A DNA stretch of 8,055 nucleotides. Source: Planctomycetota bacterium. Its GTDB lineage: Bacteria; Planctomycetota; GCA-002687715; DRQF01. The position numbers were made by a program, and so were the translations under genes. Location: positions 1 to 8,055 of the forward strand of contig WFTN01000159.1 of assembly GCA_015485455.1 (NCBI GenBank), read 5' to 3'. The notes under the pieces were generated by a model that was not told the origin of the DNA, ran no database searches, and saw only the letters and a list, made by a program, of their open reading frames with translations. Each line of letters starts with the position of its first letter. Within the stretch, counting starts at the first letter, position 1. Below are positions 1 through 6,734 of this stretch, piece by piece.

Positions 1-2
1 GT

Positions 3-500
3 GTCCTCTTGGACGAATTCGACATGGTCAAGCTGGCCAACGCTGGGACGGATCCATCGTATTGCCCCCCGGCCTGTACCATCACTCATGGCGCCCAATC
101 AGCCTGGGCTGCGCCAGAAATCCTCATGGGAACCAAACCCACCGTGGCCAGCGATTTCTACAGCTTTGGTTGCTTGCTCTACGCCATGATTACCATGGAG
201 AGCCCTTACGAGGGTTCTGATATGGCCCAAGCCTATCAACATCTCAACGCCCCGATTCCCCTGGCCCATCAAGTCAACCCAGACCTCAAGCCCCCTGGAC
301 TAGCCAAAATCACGACGTGGCTCCTCAACAAGGACCCGGATAAACGACCCCAATCGGCGGCTCGCGTGCTACGCCAGTTCCATCGATGTTTCAGCCAAAA
401 TGCGCCACCACCGGCAACTGCCCCGGAGGTCAATAATGACTCCGTTCAGCCAAAACCACAGTCCTTGATGAACCGGATGTTTCATCGCCGCAAGAAGTAA
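3..500 (+). CDS. C-terminal part of a Hanks-type Ser/Thr kinase or pseudokinase (5' end outside window)
   Basis: The reading frame is open from the left edge, so the N-lobe, the Lys of subdomain II and the HRD loop lie outside the window; an internal TTG or ATG is not the true start. In the 165 visible residues, VLLD (1-4) matches the strand after the catalytic loop, AAPE (36-39) is the APE motif, SDFYSFG (50-56) is subdomain IX with its conserved Asp, and DPDKRP (111-116) carries the subdomain XI Arg. Where DFG should stand the protein has NAG (residues 13-15, bases 39-47), so the Mg-binding Asp is Asn. The segment from NAG to APE is short, about 21 residues. The fold is clear, but catalysis is doubtful and this may be a pseudokinase. 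The last 35 or so residues are a Pro/Asn/Gln-rich linker ending in a basic HRRKK tail, with no transmembrane segment. The next gene on this strand starts about 200 bp downstream. Confidence 0.85.
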   Translation, partial: VLLDEFDMVKLANAGTDPSYCPPACTITHGAQSAWAAPEILMGTKPTVASDFYSFGCLLYAMITMESPYEGSDMAQAYQHLNAPIPLAHQVNPDLKPPGLAKITTWLLNKDPDKRPQSAARVLRQFHRCFSQNAPPPATAPEVNNDSVQPKPQSLMNRMFHRRKK

Positions 501-706
501 CTCCTCCCAGGCAGTGCAAAAATGAATAGTGCGGGTTAATCCCCCAATGGAAAAGAACTTATGGTAAAGTCGTTCGCAAGAATGAATCGGATGAATCGCT
601 CGTTGTTTTAGCCTGTTTTGTCCATGGAATCCCTGGGGTTCTCCGCCATCACGCACTTGGCAATCAGGCCTTCCGCACATCGCTGCGAAGAATTTTGGAA
701 AACGGA

Positions 707-2773
707 ATGACGCAAAACAGCGCCCTGAAACTGACGAGAAGCATTGCAGCCCTCCTCGTTGTCTTGGTTGGACAAAGAAGTTACGAGCTCATGACCTTGC
801 GAAGAGTCGACACTGAACTCGAATCTCTCTCAAGAAAAATGACCAACAGCGAAGACACCGCCAACCTCACAGCGGCAATCGATCAATTCGAAGAAACAAG
901 CGGTGGCCACCAAACTAAGAATCAAGCCCTGAGACTTGCGGACATCAAACGGACTGCCACAGACCGATTCTTAGACGATTCGACATTCTTCTCATGGAGT
1001 AGTGGCAGCGAAAAAGGTTCGATTCCTATCAAAAAAATCCGACAGACATCGACCCCCATTGGCATCAAAAGCCCCCCAACTATTGGACTTCATCTCGATT
1101 CAAGCGCCGAGCTCCCGACCTTCCTAAGAGACCTCAAAGTCAACGGCATGCCCCTCGGATCAAAAGGGGCAACGGAGAAATCGCCAACGGGATCAATCGA
1201 AGAATTCACCAAGAGCAAAACCGTCCCCGTTTTGATCACCAATTCAGATGGCTACGCCGCCGAACTTCCGATCAAATTTCAAGTCGACAACGATGCCCCT
1301 CAATTCAAACTCTACATCAAGAATCGAGGCGTCATTGAACCAGATGAAGACGACCGGGTTGGCCTCAAACCAGAAGAAACACTCAGCGTCATGATCCAAG
1401 ACGCCACAATCGTGAAGAATGCACGTTTCGCCTTTCACCAAGAGTACGAAATCAAAGACGAGCGCAATCCAATCCATAACGTGACGATTGGCCAAACTAC
1501 CACCACAACAGAGTTTCGCGGCCAAGCCACGGATTGGGCAGGAAACACGGCTTCCATCGCTTTTAAGGTAGGTCCTTGGCGCAAACCACTGCCAAAAATC
1601 GAGACCCTCACAGTTGCGGGACAGGACGCCACCCAAGGCCGCGCAGCCCAATGCAAAGAAGACCAAGTTGAAATTGCCCTGCGCTTCAAAGGAGGCGATG
1701 TGGACCGCACTCTCTTCGTCAGGACAGAAGGGGCCGCGTATCCTTTGCTGCGATCCGGATCGAGTTTCATTGCCAAGGACGTCAACATCCTTGGAGGTGA
1801 TACTTGGAGTGGCGAAGTCGTCCTTAAGCAAATTGACCGAGATTTCTCTCTCACCAAGATTCAGGTTCGCCTGGACAAATCAAAGCCAATAGTCCGGCTC
1901 TATGATGAAAAAGACAACGTCATCATTCCAGAGACCATCGAAGCAAGATCTGGAACAACCTGGACACTCGCGATCGAAGATAACTTGGAGCTCGCAACGG
2001 TAGAAGTCATCAGCGATCATCCCACAGAACTCAAAGTAACCCGTCAAGAAGTCAGGAAGTCGTTCCAGAGTTTCGGCATCTCGGTACAAGGCTCAGGAAC
2101 CATTGAAATCAAAACCCGCGACTTGGCAGGCAACACGACCACGAAGAAGATCGTCTTCAGCTTGACCGCCAAGATGGGGCCTCGTGACGGGGCAGGTCCC
2201 AAGATCACTCTGTGGCAAGGCAACAATCCCATCCTTCGTGAAGAACAAGTTTTTTTTTGGCGTGAGGCCAAGGGAATCCAACTCAAAATCGAAGACCCAT
2301 CGGGTATTGATCTGGACACCTTGCGATGCGAACGCAGTGCAGCGGATGTCTCAAAGGCGAAGCAAGCCCCAACAAGTATGACCCTGCCTATCACAATTGA
2401 CTCAAATCCTCGCATCGAGGTCGCCGATGTCTATGGGGAGGTCACCGACCGCCAGTTTCTGATCCAAGTGGTCAAGAGTGCCGCCGAAATTGGCTTATTA
2501 AAGGACACAAAAATAGTCACGGAATTGCCGATAGAATTCCAGTGGAAGATTCAAGAAGGTGGCTTAGATTCCCGGCTTTCCGTGGAATTAGAAGACCCTG
2601 AAGGCCTGACCACCACGGTCAAAAGGAATGACAGTGACATCAAGAATCGGGGGATCATCCACAAGCTTCCCACCGCAAAAAACGGGGTCTGGAAATTACG
2701 CCTCAAGTTTAGGGCGTTCGACGGTACGAAAGTCATCGCAACAGAAGAATTTAGGGTCAACCTGAAGACCTAA
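707..2773 (+). CDS. Large extracytoplasmic protein with diverged bacterial Ig-like repeats
   Basis: I do not recognise a named family; it is probably a secreted or membrane-anchored envelope protein. I chose the ATG at 707 (688 residues), preceded by GGA seven bases upstream. An in-frame TTG at 695 would add four residues, and the numbers below count from it. A basic start (K12, R15) leads into a short hydrophobic stretch (about 16-26), a weak signal anchor without a clear cleavage site. After a polar, partly helical region (about 35-130), the rest is beta-rich. Modules resemble bacterial Ig-like domains: an opening of Asp, a few residues, Pro, then a hydrophobic strand (VDNDAP at 197-202, LDKSKP at 403-408), and a closing TDWAGNT (279-285) or RDLAGNT (475-481). 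A third unit (about 501-600) and a C-terminal beta region (about 604-692) are more diverged. It has almost no Cys. No catalytic motif is seen. Roles in adhesion, envelope structure or as a glycosylation target are guesses. Confidence 0.78.
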   Translation: MTQNSALKLTRSIAALLVVLVGQRSYELMTLRRVDTELESLSRKMTNSEDTANLTAAIDQFEETSGGHQTKNQALRLADIKRTATDRFLDDSTFFSWSSGSEKGSIPIKKIRQTSTPIGIKSPPTIGLHLDSSAELPTFLRDLKVNGMPLGSKGATEKSPTGSIEEFTKSKTVPVLITNSDGYAAELPIKFQVDNDAPQFKLYIKNRGVIEPDEDDRVGLKPEETLSVMIQDATIVKNARFAFHQEYEIKDERNPIHNVTIGQTTTTTEFRGQATDWAGNTASIAFKVGPWRKPLPKIETLTVAGQDATQGRAAQCKEDQVEIALRFKGGDVDRTLFVRTEGAAYPLLRSGSSFIAKDVNILGGDTWSGEVVLKQIDRDFSLTKIQVRLDKSKPIVRLYDEKDNVIIPETIEARSGTTWTLAIEDNLELATVEVISDHPTELKVTRQEVRKSFQSFGISVQGSGTIEIKTRDLAGNTTTKKIVFSLTAKMGPRDGAGPKITLWQGNNPILREEQVFFWREAKGIQLKIEDPSGIDLDTLRCERSAADVSKAKQAPTSMTLPITIDSNPRIEVADVYGEVTDRQFLIQVVKSAAEIGLLKDTKIVTELPIEFQWKIQEGGLDSRLSVELEDPEGLTTTVKRNDSDIKNRGIIHKLPTAKNGVWKLRLKFRAFDGTKVIATEEFRVNLKT
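1280..2494 (+). repeat. Diverged Ig-like repeat units inside the envelope protein
   Basis: At protein level, at least two units share the same frame marks. An opening D..xP with a following hydrophobic strand (VDNDAPQFKLY and LDKSKPIVRLYDE) is followed by an internal strand of the type LSVMIQD or WTLAIEDN, and a closing (T/R)D(W/L)AGNT. They span roughly 1280-1573 and 1898-2170. A third unit (about 2195-2494) has PKITLW, then IQLKIED, then IEVADVYGEVTD, keeping the pattern but losing AGN. The stretch between units 1 and 2 may be another beta-domain with different marks. The DNA itself is not repetitive, so the duplication is old. Confidence 0.45.
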
Positions 2774-2901
2774 GTTCCTGGTAGGAGATCAGAAAGGAAA
2801 TCGAAGCAGTCCTAAACGATAATAAATCTTGCTTAGGCAAAGAATCTGAACCAAGCAAAACGTAGAATGACTGGTACGCGTCGATTCCGAAAGAGCAATC
2901 T

Positions 2902-3405
2902 ATGAAAGTCATGATCAACCATCTGACTGGCAGCAAGTCAGGAATCAAAGAATCATTCAACCGCGAGTCTGTCATCATTGGCCGCGGCAATTGCAACGAT
3001 GTATCCTTAGACCCGTTCTTGGATCCCACTGTCTCTTCTCAGCACGCAGAAATTCGCTTTGAGGACAATACATTCGTGCTCTACGACATGGGCAGCCTCA
3101 ATGGCACCTACCTGAATGGCTGCGGGGTCCGTCGGGCCACTCTTCACGATGGTGACGAGATATCCTTGGGTCAAGAGGGGCCCAAGCTCGTTTTTCGGTT
3201 CTCAGACACAGGCAGCCCCGCACCCAGTGGAGGGCTTGCCAGAGCACTCAAACGAATGGGACCACGCCGTGGCCCCTCAACGTCGATGGAAACAGAAATC
3301 CCCTTACTCAACGAACGGGTGGTCAGCCCTCATTTCTTGATCTATGTGGCGGCAATTCTCTTGCTTGCTTTAGTGGCGCTTCTGACCTGGAAGATCGTTT
3401 ACTGA
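2902..3405 (+). CDS. FHA-domain protein with a C-terminal membrane anchor
   Basis: A 167-residue phosphothreonine-binding adaptor, probably tethered to the inner face of the cytoplasmic membrane. The FHA domain (about 1-100) has all the usual marks: IGRG (26-29) followed by NDV, the phosphate-binding SSQH (45-48), and GSLNGTYLNG (64-73). A linker follows, with a Gly/Arg/Ser-rich part (about 107-128) and METEIPLL (129-136). One hydrophobic helix (about 145-165) ends three or so residues from the C-terminus, so the FHA head should face the cytoplasm. The ATG at 2902 has a modest AAAGAG upstream. Its stop codon overlaps the next gene's ATG by one base (TGATG at 3403-3407), which implies translational coupling to the glycosyltransferase. 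I infer that it recruits or gates a phosphorylated partner; the kinase across the convergent junction is the obvious candidate writer. The FHA call is near certain; the partner is not known. Confidence 0.95.
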   Translation: MKVMINHLTGSKSGIKESFNRESVIIGRGNCNDVSLDPFLDPTVSSQHAEIRFEDNTFVLYDMGSLNGTYLNGCGVRRATLHDGDEISLGQEGPKLVFRFSDTGSPAPSGGLARALKRMGPRRGPSTSMETEIPLLNERVVSPHFLIYVAAILLLALVALLTWKIVY

Positions 3406-4988
3406 TGGATGAATCCAAGCCTGGGGCTGAGCTCCCTTCCTGGCTCGGACGCTCTGCCGACTTCCTACTCCTTATCTTTTGTCTCGTCATTTTTGGTTTT
3501 CAGATCTCGTGGATTGATGACCCATGGGACAACTCCCATTGTGGGGTCAACAGTGGGGCTTACTACGGTTACGCCTGCAAAGGAATTGATGCTTTCGGAT
3601 ACGGTGAAGCGCGAGGCCAAGGTCCTCTCCTTTTCCACCCTGACGGTAAGGGACTGTTTTTGCCCTATACCAATCATCCTGGGACCATCTATACCATCTT
3701 CTATCCGGCTTATCGTTACCTAGGCCAAAATGAAAGAGCGCTCCGCATACCCATCTTGGTCATCCTGTTGATCAACATATTGATACTACGATTCCTTCTC
3801 GTTCCCATCATCGGACGCTTAGGAGCAACGTCCGCAGCGATTGGTTTTGCTTCCCTGCCCATGATGTATCAGTTCGGCAAGATGGTCGACATCCCACTCT
3901 TTTGCTTGGCCCTTTTTGTTCCAGTCGTCACTTCTTGGCTTCGCTATCGCGCTCAACCATCAAAGGGCCGCTGGTTCCTTTTTGCCCTTCTTGCCTTCGT
4001 CGCCGGATCTTTGGACTGGTTCTGCTATTTCTTAGGGCCAATTCTCTGTTGCGACATCCTATTGACGAGGAATTCCTTCAAGCAGAAACTCCGCTTGGGC
4101 CTCTTAGCATTGCTCCCCTTTGCTGTCGCTTTTGTTCTTGTCTTCAGTTGGTTGCTCTGGGCAGAAGGAAGCGTAGATCAACTTAGCGACACTTTCAGTG
4201 GTCTTTTCCGTGCTGTCGGTTTTCGCAGCGATGAAACGAATACCGAATACTTCATTGCCAAAGTAAGCTGGAGTTATTGGTGGGAATCCGTCACCACCCA
4301 CGGATCATTCACCTTCACCAAGCCATTCCTCGGATTAGCGGCCTTAGGTTTGTTGGCATCTCTTGTCATTCGAAATTATCGCCATCGCCACCTGCGTTGT
4401 GGCCTCATGCTCTTAGTAGCAGGCCTCTTGCCGTGCTTGGCCTTTCGCACTCATGCCAGCAAACACGAATTCTGGCCTATGGTCAGCTTAGCTGGATTCG
4501 CCCTCTTCTTCGGCGTTGGGATTCGAGCGCTCTACGACGTAGCGAAGAGACTCAAGCTTTCCCCCGGTGGGATTGTCTTGATTGCCTTGGTTGCCTGCGG
4601 CTCTTATGGAGCTACCAGTGGTTACCACTTCAAGAAACTCCGGGAAGGCAAGCATGACCACAGGTTGACCGCAATCGAAATGAACCGTGCTTTTGGGCCA
4701 GAGGACTTGGTTTTCACTTCTGATTCCCTGTCACCGTCTCGCTTCTATCGCAATTTCGTCACGGTCCCCCAAGCCACGAACCCCTTCTACTTCCGTCATG
4801 TTCTGAAGAGGATCAGGAAAAACCGAGGACAATTCAAAAGAGCATTCATGTTGTGGAATAAGAGTTCGAAAGATGATTGGAAATGGCTCAAAGACATTCC
4901 TTCTATCGGCGAACTGAAAGAAGTCAGCTTTGGCGGTTCCCAGTACTTTTCGCGGGAAATCGACATCAACCGCCTTTGGGATTACTGA
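3405..4988 (+). CDS. Multi-spanning GT-C-like membrane glycosyltransferase (PMT/ArnT-like)
   Basis: This 527-residue integral membrane protein probably transfers a sugar from a polyprenyl-phosphate donor on the outer face of the cytoplasmic membrane. A first helix (about 19-35) is followed by a long loop with acidic residues (IDDPWDN, 37-43) and YTNHPGTIYTIFYPAYRYLG (88-107). This is the layout of GT-C enzymes, where Asp/Glu in the first external loop is catalytic. Further hydrophobic helices lie at about 114-134, 138-154, 161-179, 190-220, 230-252, 308-331, 342-357, 368-385 and 389-405. FRTHASKHEF (357-366) resembles the His-rich loop of the PMT_2/ArnT group. The last 120 residues are soluble and basic. 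Acceptor and sugar cannot be read from the sequence. The start overlaps the FHA stop codon, so the two are made together. The stop codon lies in the loop of an inverted repeat. The broader GT-C assignment is firmer than any subfamily; a non-enzymatic polytopic protein is possible. Confidence 0.78.
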   Translation: MDESKPGAELPSWLGRSADFLLLIFCLVIFGFQISWIDDPWDNSHCGVNSGAYYGYACKGIDAFGYGEARGQGPLLFHPDGKGLFLPYTNHPGTIYTIFYPAYRYLGQNERALRIPILVILLINILILRFLLVPIIGRLGATSAAIGFASLPMMYQFGKMVDIPLFCLALFVPVVTSWLRYRAQPSKGRWFLFALLAFVAGSLDWFCYFLGPILCCDILLTRNSFKQKLRLGLLALLPFAVAFVLVFSWLLWAEGSVDQLSDTFSGLFRAVGFRSDETNTEYFIAKVSWSYWWESVTTHGSFTFTKPFLGLAALGLLASLVIRNYRHRHLRCGLMLLVAGLLPCLAFRTHASKHEFWPMVSLAGFALFFGVGIRALYDVAKRLKLSPGGIVLIALVACGSYGATSGYHFKKLREGKHDHRLTAIEMNRAFGPEDLVFTSDSLSPSRFYRNFVTVPQATNPFYFRHVLKRIRKNRGQFKRAFMLWNKSSKDDWKWLKDIPSIGELKEVSFGGSQYFSREIDINRLWDY

Positions 4989-4998
4989 TCCCAAAGGC
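4972..4998. terminator. Perfect inverted repeat in the convergent gap, probable bidirectional terminator
   Basis: GCCTTTGGGA (4972-4981) and TCCCAAAGGC (4989-4998) form a perfect 10-bp stem with a 7-base loop, TTACTGA, that contains the TGA stop of the glycosyltransferase. It lies where the + block ends and 30 bp before the - strand kinase stop codon, the expected place for a shared terminator. No T-run follows on either strand, so it is not a classical intrinsic terminator. It could instead stabilise 3' ends or slow polymerase. Confidence 0.55.
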
Positions 4999-5027
4999 CG
5001 ATGGGAGTGAGCGCGGAGAGTAGGTGC

Positions 5028-6623
5028 CTATGCGCCCTTTTCAAAGCGCATCGAACTGGAACCACAACGAAGAATGTCACCGGCTTGCAGCACTTCTTTG
5101 CCAACAATTTTCACTTCGTTGAGGAAGGAGCCGTTCGTCGAACCCAAGTCTTCTACTGTGAACGAACGACCATCAAAGGTGATCGCTGTGTGATGCCGAG
5201 AAATCTCAGGATCGTGAGGTCGAATGTCTACCCGCAGATCTCGTCCGATTCGACTGACCGGGCGTAGACCAAAACGCCGTCCTTTATCTGGCCCACTGAT
5301 GACAACCAAATAAGCGTTCAACTCTGACTTGTCCGACATTTTAGCCGGTTTGTTGCTACGGAATTGGTCGGCAAAAGGAATGGTATCTTCGATGTCGAAT
5401 TCCGGAATGGACGATTCTTCAGCATCAAAGCTAGACTCGGCGGGAGTTTCTTTGGGGGCCGCAGCGGCACCCCCTCCTACCAAACTCGCTTGTATCGTTC
5501 TTTTGCCTGGCAACATGAAGTAGAGCAAGAAACCAATCAGCAGGCCAACCCCAGCACCAAGTCCATAGAGAATGCCTGGTGAAGTTTCTCCAAGCTCCCT
5601 TGGAAACATCGTCGGAGCAAAATGAGTGGCAATCATGACCAACAGCAAAGCCGTCGCTGCCACGGCTCCTCGAAGAGCCGAACTGAGACCATTGCCCCGG
5701 TCCGAGCCCGCCGCCGGAATCGCACTGGCGTCAAAGGCGAGGTCATCCAGGTTATGAATGTCTGTATGGCTTCGCTTTTGCCGAATTACGATTTTGCGTT
5801 TGATCAACTCAGGAAAGTGTTTCGCCAAGTCCTTGCGGAATTCCTTGGCCGACTTATAGCGGTCCTTGGGCTTCTGGGCGATGGACTTCATCACGATGCG
5901 TTCGAGTTGGGGTGAGATCGGGCGGTAGGCCGAAGGTGGCGTCGCCGTGCCCTGACAAACTCGAAGAGCAAAGTCCCTGAGAGGCTCATCTTCCCGCAGG
6001 AATTCGAAAGGTTTCCTGTCTGTGAGCATCTCATAGAAGGTCACACCAAGGGCATAGACGTCTGTTTGCTGGTTGCACATGCCCTGAGTCAAATACTCTG
6101 GAGCCATGTAAACCGTTGTGCCTAAAACGAAACCTTGCTGAGTCAGGTTCTTTCCGCCAACGACTTTAGTGATGCCAAAATCAGTGAGTTTCGCTTCCCC
6201 TTCGGAGTTGATGAGGATGTTGTTCGGTTTTAAGTCTCGATGAATGTAGCCATGGTTATGGCTGTATTGGATGGCATCCAGCACGCTGTAGAAGATCGGC
6301 ACAGCGTAACGGGGTGGAACAGCCCCCATTTCCTTGATCATATCTTCCACAGACCCTTGGTCCATGTATTCCAAGATCAAGTAATGATAACCGTCCTGAA
6401 AGTGGTACTCGACAAACTGCACGATGTTCTTGTGCACGAGTTGCTTGAGGGCTTCCGCCTCGCGGACAAACCTCTCTTCGAGATTGTCCTCATCGGCGAT
6501 ACTCGGCTTCAGCATCTTAACGGCTACGACATGGCCTCCCCCTTCGCCCTTAAAGACAAAAGCGTGACCGCCATCACCGATCTCTTGGCTGATCAAGTAT
6601 TTTCCGACTTGGGTACCGATCAT
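5028..6623 (-). CDS. Membrane Ser/Thr protein kinase with two TM helices and C-terminal FHA domain
   Basis: A 531-residue Hanks-type kinase that phosphorylates Ser/Thr in the cytoplasm. All catalytic marks are present: Gly loop IGDGGHAFV (15-23), VAVK with Lys36, Glu55 in the C-helix, hinge LEYM (84-87), HRDLKPNN (128-135), DFG (148-150), activation-loop GTTVYMAPE (168-176) with likely autophosphorylation at Thr169/170, Asp188, and Arg255. A juxtamembrane linker (about 270-312) is followed by two helices (about 315-335 and 350-371) joined by a loop of only 14 or so residues. It thus has no external sensor domain, and both ends should be cytoplasmic. An acidic linker (about 391-420, with EDTIPF at 412-417) leads to an FHA domain: RIGR (458-461), SRHH (475-478), GSTNGSFLN (494-502). 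PknB-type kinases instead carry one helix and outer PASTA repeats. It is downstream of the PP2C gene on the same strand, 111 bp away, forming a kinase-phosphatase pair. The FHA may bind the autophosphorylated linker or a substrate (inference). Confidence 0.97.
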   Translation of the reverse strand: MIGTQVGKYLISQEIGDGGHAFVFKGEGGGHVVAVKMLKPSIADEDNLEERFVREAEALKQLVHKNIVQFVEYHFQDGYHYLILEYMDQGSVEDMIKEMGAVPPRYAVPIFYSVLDAIQYSHNHGYIHRDLKPNNILINSEGEAKLTDFGITKVVGGKNLTQQGFVLGTTVYMAPEYLTQGMCNQQTDVYALGVTFYEMLTDRKPFEFLREDEPLRDFALRVCQGTATPPSAYRPISPQLERIVMKSIAQKPKDRYKSAKEFRKDLAKHFPELIKRKIVIRQKRSHTDIHNLDDLAFDASAIPAAGSDRGNGLSSALRGAVAATALLLVMIATHFAPTMFPRELGETSPGILYGLGAGVGLLIGFLLYFMLPGKRTIQASLVGGGAAAAPKETPAESSFDAEESSIPEFDIEDTIPFADQFRSNKPAKMSDKSELNAYLVVISGPDKGRRFGLRPVSRIGRDLRVDIRPHDPEISRHHTAITFDGRSFTVEDLGSTNGSFLNEVKIVGKEVLQAGDILRCGSSSMRFEKGA

Positions 6624-6639
6624 GAATCTGCCCGTATGA

Positions 6640-6655
6640 GCACCAAAAATGGTGC
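6640..6655. promoter_or_regulatory. Short hairpin in the leader of the kinase gene
   Basis: GCACCA (6640-6645) and TGGTGC (6650-6655) form a perfect 6-bp, GC-rich stem with a 4-base loop. In the - strand mRNA the loop is UUUU, and the hairpin ends about 16 bases upstream of the kinase ATG (6623-6621), just before the weak ribosome-binding region GGGCAG. It could affect translation start or mRNA stability, or bind a protein. No T-run follows, so termination is unlikely. A chance repeat of this length cannot be excluded. Confidence 0.33.
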
Positions 6656-6685
6656 AACAAGTCCTTTAATCCAATGCCTCAATCA

Positions 6686-6701
6686 TCGTTCACTTGAACG
6701 A
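6686..6701. promoter_or_regulatory. 16-bp palindrome, operator-like, between phosphatase and kinase genes
   Basis: TCGTTCA (6686-6692) and TGAACGA (6695-6701) are perfect 7-bp arms around CT. A third CGTTCA half-site stands at 6722-6727. The compact dyad with a 2-bp centre is typical of a dimeric repressor site and too tight for a good RNA hairpin loop. It abuts a promoter-like pair read on the - strand, so a regulator bound here could control the kinase separately from the phosphatase. No regulator gene is visible in the window. Confidence 0.35.
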
Positions 6702-6728
6702 AAATAATTGGGCTTTCACCCCGTTCAA
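6701..6728 (-). promoter_or_regulatory. Weak sigma70-like promoter candidate for the kinase gene
   Basis: On the - strand, TTGAAC (6728-6723) and TATTTT (6706-6701) are separated by 16 bp, each matching four of six consensus bases. The palindrome at 6686-6701 starts at the last base of the -10-like box, where the transcription start would lie. The match is modest, and the promoter consensus of this lineage is unknown. The kinase could equally be read through from the phosphatase gene. Confidence 0.27.
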
Positions 6729-6734
6729 TTTTGA

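Noticed and set aside
561..611. Short + strand reading frame of 16 codons in the gap before the envelope-protein gene, with a two-copy 9-bp repeat (ATGAATCGG / ATGAATCGC)
   Set aside because: Too short, no clear ribosome site, and no recognisable peptide; the repeat is only two copies and likely chance.
1244..1831. Open frame of 195 codons antisense to the envelope-protein gene
   Set aside because: Cys- and Phe-rich translation with no motif; the opposite strand holds an unbroken frame of about 690 codons with Ig-like marks.
2774..2901. Possible promoter or terminator between the envelope-protein and FHA genes (TAATAA near 2820; TTGCTT and AAGCAA inverted arms)
   Set aside because: No -35 partner for TAATAA, and the inverted arms are short and imperfect; nothing convincing in this 128-bp gap.
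6240..6707. Long open frame antisense to the kinase N-terminus (155 codons)
   Set aside because: It mirrors a well-supported kinase coding strand, and its translation shows no domain or motif.
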